Assembly (NCBI GenBank): GCA_036985955.1
Contig: BTQQ01000113.1
Span: 1 to 5,769 of the forward strand
DNA length: 5,769 bases
From: JAUZQZ01 sp036985955
GTDB lineage: Bacteria > Pseudomonadota > Zetaproteobacteria > Mariprofundales > Mariprofundaceae
Direction of reading: 5' to 3'
Of this stretch, positions 1 through 5,100 are shown in pieces. A program made the translations under genes and the position numbers. The notes beneath the pieces are model-generated. The model was not told where the DNA came from, did no database searches, and saw only the letters and a list, made by a program, of their open reading frames with translations. Numbering within the stretch: position 1 is the first letter of the stretch; the number at the start of each line of letters is the position of its first letter.

Positions 1-98
1 ATTTGCCATTCCCCTTCCTGAAAGGCGGGAGCGGCCAGTGCAGGGTTAGCCAGCATGGGCATGATGGCCAGCAGGCCGGTCAGCCGCAGAAGAAACAT
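1..98 (-). CDS. Secreted protein of unknown family, N-terminal part only
   Basis: The ATG at 98-96 opens a reading frame that runs off the left edge, giving 32 complete codons. The start MFLLRLTGLLAIMPMLANPA is a textbook signal peptide: one Arg near the N-terminus, a hydrophobic core of leucines, then NPALA followed by APAF, which fits signal peptidase I cleavage after ALA near residue 23. The product should therefore be exported to the periplasm. The first mature residues end in FQEGEWQ. This faintly recalls the 'PGLWE' opening of DUF3617-type periplasmic proteins, but too little is visible to assign a family. It begins 5 nt after the stop of the 126-aa gene, so it is probably the next cistron of the same operon. 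No good Shine-Dalgarno is seen, and translation may be coupled to the upstream gene. No stop occurs within the visible part. Confidence 0.65.
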   Translation of the reverse strand, partial: MFLLRLTGLLAIMPMLANPALAAPAFQEGEWQ

Positions 99-103
99 GC
101 GTA

Positions 104-484
104 TCAGGCGGCCTGTGACGTATCCGTCTTGTTGGTGGCGGCCATCTGAATATGTTGAGCCAATGCGCCGACAAGTGCGACGCGGATCTGCTTTAGCAGG
201 GTGAGAAAGCCGAGCATGTGGATGGAATTGTGATCCTTGAGATGCTCCGCCAGGTAGGATTCAGCGACCTGAATCATTTCCTCGCACGAACGGCGGGTCA
301 TCACCATGTCCTCCGGTGCCGCACTGTCCAGTTTTGCTGCCATCCGGGACAAATCGGCAAGGGTGTCCGTGACATGTTGCTTGCTGATATCAGCCAGACC
401 CATGAGCGCCAGATTTTCCGAGATGCCGGACTGTTCAAGCCATATTTGCCTGAGGGCATCAAGACGGCTTGCAATAGCGTTCAT
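104..484 (-). CDS. Hypothetical helical protein, paralogue of the neighbouring 127-aa protein
   Basis: A 126-aa cytosolic protein with no signal peptide or membrane segment; I do not recognise the family. It aligns without gaps over about 110 residues with the product of 527-910, with roughly a third of positions identical, so the two genes are a tandem duplication. Shared elements are the start MNxIAxRLxAL, a following W, the central DTxxxLSxMAAKL, a conserved SCE, and HxSxxMLxFxxLLxQ near the C-terminus. Leucine and alanine spacing suggests a small bundle of three to four helices. The paralogy on the same strand and frame is the best evidence that it is a real gene. It starts 42 nt after the stop of its paralogue, with no convincing ribosome binding site. 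A stop lies a short way upstream in frame with no alternative start before it, which supports the ATG at 484. The function is unknown; its position suggests co-expression with class II ribonucleotide reductase. Confidence 0.8.
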   Translation of the reverse strand: MNAIASRLDALRQIWLEQSGISENLALMGLADISKQHVTDTLADLSRMAAKLDSAAPEDMVMTRRSCEEMIQVAESYLAEHLKDHNSIHMLGFLTLLKQIRVALVGALAQHIQMAATNKTDTSQAA

Positions 485-526
485 GGCCGAATAGTAGCCA
501 AATCAATCACAATGGAAACATCCGCA

Positions 527-910
527 TCATGCGGCCCGGGTCGGGCTCTGTCTGCGCCCGCTTATTCCAGTGGAAACATCATGTGCCACGGCCTCTCTGA
601 GGGTGGCTTGTAGTTGTTGCAGCAGTGCGACGAAGCTGAGCATTTGCATGCTGGCATGGCCGTTTATATCCCCGGAGAAAAAGTCTTCGAGTTGGTCCAT
701 GTACGCTTCGCATGAGAATTTTAGCAGCACCAGACTCTCTGCCGGAGCGAACATGAGTTTCGCTGCCATGCAGGAAAGCTCATCGATTGTATCTTCGATG
801 AATCGGCCATCCTTGCCGGGCAGGCCCAGCATCGTCAGATCCTCCGGCATGTTTTCAATGCCTTGCCAGGCCTTCTTCAGCGCTTTAAGCCGTTGTGCAA
901 TATTATTCAT
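527..910 (-). CDS. Hypothetical helical protein, paralogue of the 126-aa protein, directly downstream of nrdJb
   Basis: A 127-aa cytosolic protein of unknown family. I place the start at the ATG at 910-908 (MNNIAQRLKAL), not at the longer in-frame ATG at 988. From 910 the protein aligns end to end with its paralogue at 104-484 (MNAIASRLDAL), while the extra 26 residues of the long version would overlap the end of nrdJb. Conserved features are W15, the DTIDELSCMAAKL segment (about residues 40-52), SCE (about 66-68) and the HASMQMLSFVALLQQ stretch near residue 85-100. The tail after about residue 115 is polar and Arg-rich (SGRRQSPTRAA) and probably disordered. The start codon lies 4 nt after the nrdJb stop, so translation is probably coupled to nrdJb. 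No membrane segments, metal motifs or nucleotide-binding motifs are seen. A role in ribonucleotide reductase function or in its regulation can only be guessed from position. Confidence 0.8.
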   Translation of the reverse strand: MNNIAQRLKALKKAWQGIENMPEDLTMLGLPGKDGRFIEDTIDELSCMAAKLMFAPAESLVLLKFSCEAYMDQLEDFFSGDINGHASMQMLSFVALLQQLQATLREAVAHDVSTGISGRRQSPTRAA

Positions 911-914
911 GATA

Positions 915-1550
915 TCAACCGCATTTGGAATCGCCGCATTCGAGGCAAGTGTCGCAATTATCCAGCCGTACCACGGCCATGGCACCACACTTGTCGCACA
1001 GGTTGCCCTTGGCGGCGGCTTCCTCGCCGAGCTTATCTTTGGCTTCCTTGCGCTTGGCTTCCAGTTCCGGCGTGGTCAACTGGCCTTCCATCATGCCAAT
1101 GGAAATCATGTGTTGCTGAATTACTTCGCCAATCTCGGCCACCAGCGACGGCATGTATTTGCCGCCTTTCTTGTAGTAGCCGCCACGCGGGTCGAACACG
1201 GCTTTCAGTTCCTCGACGAGGAAGGTGACATCGCCGCCCTTTCTGAATACGGCGGAAATCACGCGCGTCAGCGCCACAATCCAGGAGAAGTTCTCCATAT
1301 TCTTGGAGTTAATGAAGATTTCAAACGGCCGTTTGTGCTCATTCGGTTCGCCGCGCTTCATCACCACATCGTTGATGGTGATATACAGCGCATGTTCGGA
1401 CAGCGGCGTCTTGATCTTGTAGGTGGTGCCTTCGAGCACATCATCGCGTTCCAGCAGCGGTGCAATCTGGGTGACCGTAGCCTCCGTCTGCTCTGCCTCG
1501 GGTTTGACCACCTCATAGGCCGCAATCTTCTGTTCAATCTTTGTTGCCAT
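915..1550 (-). CDS. nrdJb: Adenosylcobalamin-dependent ribonucleotide reductase, C-terminal polypeptide NrdJb
   Basis: This 211-aa protein is the second chain of the split class II ribonucleotide reductase found in Pseudomonas-type systems, where NrdJa and NrdJb are encoded by adjacent genes. The N-terminal MATKIEQKIAAYEVV is followed by a TSCPD-type core (about 43-150): TYKIKTPLSEHALYITIND, RPFEIFINSKNMENF, VFRKGGDVTFLVEELKAVFDPRGG and YMPSLVAEIGEVIQQHM. A charged linker (about 160-182) leads to a cysteine-rich tail with C185, C188, C199, C202, C205 and C210, ending SKCG. By analogy with other class II enzymes, this tail carries the cysteines that re-reduce the active-site disulfide of NrdJa, and the CxxC pairs may also bind zinc. 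The start is clear: AGGGAGG (1563-1557) lies 6 nt before the ATG and inside the preceding small ORF. No frameshift or missing segment is visible. Confidence 0.95.
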   Translation of the reverse strand: MATKIEQKIAAYEVVKPEAEQTEATVTQIAPLLERDDVLEGTTYKIKTPLSEHALYITINDVVMKRGEPNEHKRPFEIFINSKNMENFSWIVALTRVISAVFRKGGDVTFLVEELKAVFDPRGGYYKKGGKYMPSLVAEIGEVIQQHMISIGMMEGQLTTPELEAKRKEAKDKLGEEAAAKGNLCDKCGAMAVVRLDNCDTCLECGDSKCG

Positions 1551-1701
1551 CGTTTTCCTCCCTTACCATCGCCTGATTCCATGCAGGCGCCGTTTGTTCC
1601 TCTGCAGCCTGCTTGCGCAACGATGCATAGCGCATTGCCGGCCCTACATCATCGGCAAAATAATCAGAAAAAAGCGATTCGATATCCCTGTAAGTATCCA
1701 T
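1534..1701 (-). CDS. Small acidic ORF (55 aa) overlapping the start of nrdJb
   Basis: Reading the minus strand from the ATG at 1701-1699 gives 55 codons and a TGA at 1536-1534. The product begins MDTYRDIESLFSDYFADD, continues through VGPAMRYASLRKQAAEE, and ends in an Asn/Asp/Lys-rich tail (REENDGNKD). It is soluble, acidic at the N-terminus and probably helical in the middle; I do not recognise it. Support for translation: GAGAGG lies about 8 nt before the ATG, the start is 2 nt after the stop of the 58-codon ORF, and the 3' end overlaps nrdJb by 17 nt in a different frame. The strong nrdJb ribosome binding site lies inside this ORF, a usual arrangement for coupled genes. It could be a small accessory subunit or a leader-like coupling ORF. 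Without homologues, function is unknown. Confidence 0.65.
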   Translation of the reverse strand: MDTYRDIESLFSDYFADDVGPAMRYASLRKQAAEEQTAPAWNQAMVREENDGNKD

Positions 1702-1703
1702 AG

Positions 1704-1880
1704 TTATCCCTCTCTACCCCTGGCTGTCAGCAATTGCAGGAAGCGGCGGCGCAGCAGGCTTGTATTAAATGGCACTGCCCGATGATGCGGCGGCCTGCCA
1801 CCGGTTCCGCGCCAGTCCGGTTTCCATTGTGGCATCACCCACAAATTAATGGGTGGGATGCGGAAATCTGCCCAGTCCAC
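1704..1880 (-). CDS. Small basic, Trp/Pro-rich ORF (58 aa) directly after nrdJa
   Basis: From a GTG at 1880-1878, one base after the nrdJa stop, a frame of 58 codons runs to a TAA at 1706-1704. The N-terminal half is rich in Trp and Pro (DWADFRIPPINLWVMPQW, then KPDWRG). The C-terminal half is basic, with HH, LLRRRFLQLL and ARGREG. Alternation of aromatic and proline residues with an Arg-rich amphipathic helix is not what random sequence usually gives, but I recognise no family. A GGGAAG sequence inside the last nrdJa codons lies about 7 nt before the GTG. An internal ATG at 1835 would give a 43-aa form. The stop lies 2 nt before the ATG of the 55-codon ORF, so the reading frames abut almost perfectly from nrdJa to nrdJb. 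This packing is the main support. Less certain than the 55-codon ORF because of the GTG start. Confidence 0.5.
   Translation of the reverse strand: MDWADFRIPPINLWVMPQWKPDWRGTGGRPPHHRAVPFNTSLLRRRFLQLLTARGREG
1832..1861 (-). repeat. Inverted repeat just downstream of nrdJa
   Basis: GCATC plus ACCCA (1832-1841) pairs with TGGGT (1850-1854) and GATGC (1857-1861). This gives a 10-bp stem with a 2-nt GG bulge and the 8-nt loop CAAATTAA (plus strand). In nrdJa mRNA the hairpin begins about 21 nt after the stop codon. No U-run follows on the minus strand, so it is not a classical intrinsic terminator. It lies within the proposed 58-codon ORF. It could be an RNA processing or stability element that tunes the nrdJa to nrdJb ratio, or chance. 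Confidence 0.45.
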
Positions 1881-1881
1881 G

Positions 1882-4053
1882 TCAGAACTTCCCGTAGTAC
1901 CCTTCTTTCAGGGCATCAAAGAGGTTGGCGGCGGTGTGTATTTCACCGTCATAATCGATCTCCTCGTTGCCCTTGACTTCGATCACCGTTCCGTCATCCA
2001 GCGTGAAGCGGTAGAGGGTGTTTTCCAAATCCTCTTCCTTGACCAGCACGCCCTGAAAGGCTTCCGGATTGAAGCGGAAGGTGGTGCAGCCCTTCAAACC
2101 CTTGTCGTAGGCATAGAGATAGATGTCCTTGAAATCCTCGAAGGGGAAGTCGGTGGGCACATTGGCTGTCTTGGAGATAGACGAATCCACCCATTTTTGT
2201 GCTGCTGCCTGAATATCGACATGCTTCTTGGGCGTCACTTCGTCGGCGGAGATAAAGTAATCCGGCAGTTTTTCTTCCTCGTTGTCGCTGAACGGCATGG
2301 CTTTGGAATTGATTAGTTCACGGTAGGCGAGCAGTTCGAAGGAGAACACATCCACCTTCTCCTTGGTCTTGCGGCCTTCACGGATGACGTTGCGCGCATA
2401 ATGGTGTGCGAAAGAAGGCTCGATACCGTTGGATGCGTTGTTGGCCAGCGACAGCGAGATGGTGCCGGTCGGCGCAATCGAGGAATGGTGCGTGAAGCGG
2501 CAGCCGGTTTCCTCCAAATCCTTGAGCAGTGCGGCATCATCAGCATTGCCGGTATCGGCGAACTGCTGCATATAACGCGAGTAACGCGCCCACAACACCT
2601 TCCCCGCCAGTTTGTCACCGATTTTGATGCCGTCATCGGCCATTTCCGGGCGCTGGGTCATCAATTCCGGTGTGATTTCAAACATTTCGTTCATGATGGG
2701 GGCGACACCTTTTTCACGCGCCAGTTCCAACCCTGTTTCAAAGCCGGTTCGGGCCATTTCATAGGCAACCTGTTCGGTGAATGCGAGCGATTCCTCCGAG
2801 CCGTAAGGCGTACGCAGCATCGTCAGGGCGCTGCCGAGGCCCAGAAAGCCCATGCCATGGCGGCGCTTGGCCATGATTTCGTCACGTTGCTTACCCAGTG
2901 GCAGGCCGTTGATTTCCACCACATTGTCCAGCATGCGGGTGAATACGGCGATGACTTCACGGAACTGCTCCCAGTCGAAACGGGCATCTTCGGTGAAGGG
3001 ATCGCAGACAAATTTCGTCAAATTAATCGAGCCCAGCAAACAGGCGCCATACGGCGGCAATGGCTGCTCACCGCAGGGATTGGTCGCACGGATATTCTCG
3101 CAGAACCAGTTGTTGTTCATCTCGTTGACGCGGTCGATGAGAATGAAGCCCGGCTCGGCATAATCGTAGGTGGAGGCCATGATGACATCCCACAGGCGTC
3201 CGGCACGAATCGTTTTGTACACCTTGCATGCCACCCGCCCCTGTTCGTCCGTGGTGTACCCGTCGGATTTGATCGGCCAGTTGCGCCATACAATACGCGC
3301 ATCCCCATCCTCGATTTCGCTGCGATTGGCGGGAAAAGCCAGATCCCAGTCAGCATCATTTTTCACCGCTTCCATGAAATCCTTTGTAATCAGGCAGGAG
3401 AGATTGAACTGGCGCAAACGCCCGTCCTCGCGTTTGGCGCGGATGAAATCCATGGCATCCGGGTGGCTGATATCGAAGGTGCCCATCTGTGCGCCGCGGC
3501 GGCCACCGGCGCTGGATACGGTGAAGCACATCTTGTCGAAGATATCCATGAACGACAGCGGTCCGGAGGTATAGGCGCCGGCACCGCTCACATAGGCGCC
3601 TTTGGGGCGCAGTGTGGAGAACTCGTAGCCGATGCCGCAGCCTGCCTTCAGCGTCAGGCCCGCCTCATGCACCATGGACAGGATGCCATCCATCGAATCC
3701 GGCACCTGACCGGACACGGTGCAGTTGATGGTGGAGGTGGCTGGTTTGTGCTCACGGGCACCGGCATTGGAGATGATGCGTCCGGCCGGAATGGCACCAT
3801 GCTCCAGCGCCCAGGTGAATCGCTTACACCAGAAATCGTGCTCTCCGGGTTCTTCCACCTCCGCCAGCGCTTTGGCGACACGTGTATATGTATCCTCAAT
3901 GGAGTGATCCACGGCATTGCCATGCTTGTCTTTCAGGCGGTATTTCTTGTCCCAGATGTCCGCGGAGGCGGCCTGTAACGGAATGTCGGTCGTCGTATTC
4001 GGCGGTTGGGCGGCGGCAACCTGCCCGGATTGCTTGATTTCAGCCAGACTCAT
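1882..4053 (-). CDS. nrdJa: Adenosylcobalamin-dependent (class II) ribonucleotide reductase, catalytic polypeptide NrdJa
   Basis: This 723-aa protein reduces ribonucleotides to 2'-deoxyribonucleotides using a radical generated from adenosylcobalamin, so it needs neither oxygen nor a separate radical subunit. The ten-stranded barrel is complete. ISNAGAREHKPATSTINC carries C111, one half of the expected active-site disulfide. NPCGE gives N325, thiyl-radical C327 and E329, and YGACLLGSINL gives C338, 11 residues after C327 as in Thermotoga NrdJ. SIAPTGTISL (525-534) is the substrate phosphate-binding loop. SISKTANVP (625-633) and GCTTFRFN (655-662) close the core. A C-terminal extension (about 670-723) ends EGYYGKF. 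No ATP-cone precedes the barrel, so overall activity control by ATP/dATP through that domain is not expected. No intein interrupts the active-site motifs. The final redox-active cysteine tail is absent here and supplied by NrdJb. GGGGAGGAG ends about 6 nt before the ATG, which fixes the start. Confidence 0.97.
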   Translation of the reverse strand: MSLAEIKQSGQVAAAQPPNTTTDIPLQAASADIWDKKYRLKDKHGNAVDHSIEDTYTRVAKALAEVEEPGEHDFWCKRFTWALEHGAIPAGRIISNAGAREHKPATSTINCTVSGQVPDSMDGILSMVHEAGLTLKAGCGIGYEFSTLRPKGAYVSGAGAYTSGPLSFMDIFDKMCFTVSSAGGRRGAQMGTFDISHPDAMDFIRAKREDGRLRQFNLSCLITKDFMEAVKNDADWDLAFPANRSEIEDGDARIVWRNWPIKSDGYTTDEQGRVACKVYKTIRAGRLWDVIMASTYDYAEPGFILIDRVNEMNNNWFCENIRATNPCGEQPLPPYGACLLGSINLTKFVCDPFTEDARFDWEQFREVIAVFTRMLDNVVEINGLPLGKQRDEIMAKRRHGMGFLGLGSALTMLRTPYGSEESLAFTEQVAYEMARTGFETGLELAREKGVAPIMNEMFEITPELMTQRPEMADDGIKIGDKLAGKVLWARYSRYMQQFADTGNADDAALLKDLEETGCRFTHHSSIAPTGTISLSLANNASNGIEPSFAHHYARNVIREGRKTKEKVDVFSFELLAYRELINSKAMPFSDNEEEKLPDYFISADEVTPKKHVDIQAAAQKWVDSSISKTANVPTDFPFEDFKDIYLYAYDKGLKGCTTFRFNPEAFQGVLVKEEDLENTLYRFTLDDGTVIEVKGNEEIDYDGEIHTAANLFDALKEGYYGKF

Positions 4054-4060
4054 GAATAGC

Positions 4061-4068
4061 TCCTCCCC
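4061..4068 (-). promoter_or_regulatory. Strong ribosome binding site of nrdJa
   Basis: On the minus strand GGGGAGGA (4068-4061) lies 7 nt before the ATG at 4053. It is one of the best Shine-Dalgarno matches in the window and decides the nrdJa start. Confidence 0.85.
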
Positions 4069-4099
4069 TTATTGTACCACGATTATTGCCTTCCGGATG

Positions 4100-4145
4100 G
4101 CTAAATCATATGTTTAAAACAAGCTAAATCGCGTGTTTAAAACAA
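4100..4145. repeat. Tandem 23-bp direct repeat in the presumed nrdJa leader
   Basis: Two head-to-tail units, 4100-4122 and 4123-4145, both read GCTAAATC, three variable bases, then TGTTTAAAACAA. They are identical at 20 of 23 positions; the three differences are adjacent (ATA versus GCG), all transitions. Each unit contains the near-perfect dyad TGTTT-A-AAACA (4111-4121 and 4134-4144), so the dyad centres are 23 bp apart, roughly two helical turns. This suggests a paired protein-binding site. The repeat does not match the NrdR box consensus, whose dyad centre is AT rather than TTTAAA. It lies about 47-92 bp upstream of the nrdJa start. Confidence 0.85.
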
Positions 4146-4190
4146 ATATATAATGGCCCCACTCCCTCATGTATCGAAAGCCATGACGCC

Positions 4191-4219
4191 ACCCTATAGC
4201 CCTATATCTTGGGTGTCAA
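4191..4219 (-). promoter_or_regulatory. Candidate sigma70-type promoter for the nrdJ operon
   Basis: On the minus strand a perfect TTGACA (4219-4214) is followed after 17 bp by TAGGGT (4196-4191), which keeps the three most conserved -10 positions (T1, A2, T6). TATAGG with a 15-bp spacer is an alternative -10. Transcription would start near 4184, leaving a leader of about 130 nt that holds the 23-bp tandem repeat. An NrdR-like box fills the spacer, which favours a real regulated promoter. The -10 is weak and no experimental support is visible. Confidence 0.45.
4202..4211. promoter_or_regulatory. NrdR-box-like palindrome 1
   Basis: CTATATCTTG matches the published NrdR box core CwAtATaTwG at 9 of 10 positions. 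NrdR is the ATP/dATP-sensing repressor of ribonucleotide reductase operons and normally binds paired boxes overlapping the promoter. This box sits between the candidate -35 and -10, the expected place for repression. The outer flanks of the 16-bp consensus match only partly. Confidence 0.45.
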
Positions 4220-4233
4220 GAATTCCTTAACAA

Positions 4234-4243
4234 CCACCTATTG
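4234..4243. promoter_or_regulatory. NrdR-box-like palindrome 2 (degenerate)
   Basis: CCACCTATTG matches the NrdR core at 7 of 10 positions. It starts exactly 32 bp from box 1, which agrees with the usual three-helical-turn spacing of NrdR box pairs. It is degenerate and would not be called without its partner. Confidence 0.3.
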
Positions 4244-4271
4244 GGGTTTCGCTTAACATTCCATCCACCGG

Positions 4272-4280
4272 TTTTCCACA
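4272..4280 (+). promoter_or_regulatory. DnaA-box-like nonamer
   Basis: TTTTCCACA differs from the strong DnaA box TTATCCACA at one position. DnaA is known to control nrdAB in E. coli, so a site between an nrd operon and its divergent neighbour is suggestive. It is single, and a one-mismatch nonamer occurs by chance often enough that this is weak. Confidence 0.2.
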
Positions 4281-4338
4281 GCTTGTTCACTGTTTCGGAC
4301 AGGTAGCAGGGGGAGAGCGAGGCTGTTACGATTGGCGC

Positions 4339-5085
4339 ATGGATCAGCAGACACATTTCGGTTTCGAAGCCGTGGGTTCGGCGGAGAAACGGCAACGGGT
4401 GATGGGCGTATTTTCCTCGGTGGCAGAAAAATACGATCTGATGAATGATTTGATGAGTGGCGGTCTGCACCGCTTGTGGAAACGGCGTATGATGAATGTG
4501 GCCGCGGTACGATCCGGTAGCCGGGCGCTGGATGTAGCGGCCGGTTCCGGCGATATCGCCATCGGCCTGCTTCGTAAAATGAGCGGTGATGGCCGCGTTG
4601 TGTTGACTGATTTGAATGGTTCGATGCTGGCCGGGGGCGCACGAAGGATGGTTGATGCGGGGATCCTGCCGGGCCGGGCGGACTGCATTCAGTCCGACGG
4701 CACAAAGTTGCCGTTTGCGGATGAATCCTTTGATGTGGTGTCCATTGCCTTCGGCATTCGCAATTTTGTCGATATCGAAGCCGGATTGAAGGAGTTTCAC
4801 CGCGTGCTTGCACCCGGTGGTCAATTCATTTGTCTGGAATTTTCGCGGCCTGTGCTGCCGCTGCTGGGTATTGCCTATGACGCCTATTCATTTAATGTCA
4901 TTCCTCAGATTGGCGAGTGGGTGACGGGAGATCGTGCTTCCTATCAGTATCTGGTGGAATCGATTCGCCGGTTTCCCGATCAGAAGCGTTTTGCCAAATT
5001 GATGGATCGGGCAGGGTTTGATCTGATCAGATATGAAAATATGACGGGTGGCGTGGTGGCGCTGCATCGGGGATACAAAATATAA
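4339..5085 (+). CDS. ubiE: Demethylubiquinone/demethylmenaquinone C-methyltransferase UbiE
   Basis: This 248-aa SAM-dependent methyltransferase C-methylates the quinone ring in ubiquinone biosynthesis (and menaquinone where present), in the cytosolic Ubi complex. The family signature is present throughout: THFGFEAV (5-12), VFSSVAEKYDLMNDLMSGGL (24-43) then HRLWK, SAM-binding motif I LDVAAGSGDIA (64-74), DLNGSML (91-97), LPFADESFDVV (124-134) with FGIRNF, RVLAPGGQFICLEFSRP (155-171), and the C-terminal YDAYSFNVIPQIG, SYQYLVESIRRFP and ALHRGYKI. Length is normal and the protein is intact. A small variation is AAGSGD where most relatives have AGGTGD. The ATG at 4339 places THFGF at residue 5, as usual for the family. 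A ribosome binding site close to this ATG is poor; the purine-rich GGGGGAGAGCGAGG lies about 17 nt or more upstream. It is transcribed divergently from nrdJa, and the next gene follows 15 nt downstream. Confidence 0.97.
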   Translation: MDQQTHFGFEAVGSAEKRQRVMGVFSSVAEKYDLMNDLMSGGLHRLWKRRMMNVAAVRSGSRALDVAAGSGDIAIGLLRKMSGDGRVVLTDLNGSMLAGGARRMVDAGILPGRADCIQSDGTKLPFADESFDVVSIAFGIRNFVDIEAGLKEFHRVLAPGGQFICLEFSRPVLPLLGIAYDAYSFNVIPQIGEWVTGDRASYQYLVESIRRFPDQKRFAKLMDRAGFDLIRYENMTGGVVALHRGYKI

Positions 5086-5100
5086 TATGAGTCGTTACAT

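Noticed and set aside
522..534. Palindrome CCGCATCATGCGG across the stop of the 127-aa gene
   Set aside because: As RNA it gives only about 4 base pairs with a 5-nt loop and no U-run, so it is neither a terminator nor a convincing operator.
513..580. Ten-base direct repeat TGGAAACATC at 513-522 and 571-580
   Set aside because: Short, and one copy lies in coding sequence; a chance match cannot be excluded and nothing else supports it.
911..988. Longer N-terminus (26 extra residues) for the 127-aa protein
   Set aside because: It would overlap the cysteine-rich end of nrdJb and is not matched in the paralogue, which aligns from the ATG at 910.
570..1703. 377-codon open frame on the plus strand opposite nrdJb and the small genes
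   Set aside because: It is antisense to four better supported minus-strand genes, one of which (nrdJb) is a clear family member. Its translation is Cys/His/Phe-rich with no recognisable domain.
3060..3085. Intein insertion at the ribonucleotide reductase active site, a common intein site
   Set aside because: The NPCGE motif is continuous with its flanks and the protein has normal length.
2401..3978. 525-codon open frame on the plus strand
   Set aside because: It is the antisense shadow of nrdJa, whose catalytic motifs are unmistakable. Long antisense frames are common opposite GC-rich genes with strong codon bias.
4071..4079. Extended -10-like TGGTACAAT on the minus strand just before nrdJa
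   Set aside because: Transcription would start within or next to the Shine-Dalgarno, leaving almost no leader, and there is no -35. It is kept only as an alternative to the 4191-4219 promoter.
4054..4200. Cobalamin riboswitch in the leader of the B12-dependent reductase
   Set aside because: The leader is too short for the usual fold and I see no B12-box-like GCCACTG segment.
4216..4824. Minus-strand frames opposite ubiE and its upstream region
   Set aside because: They are antisense to ubiE and show no domain or start signal.
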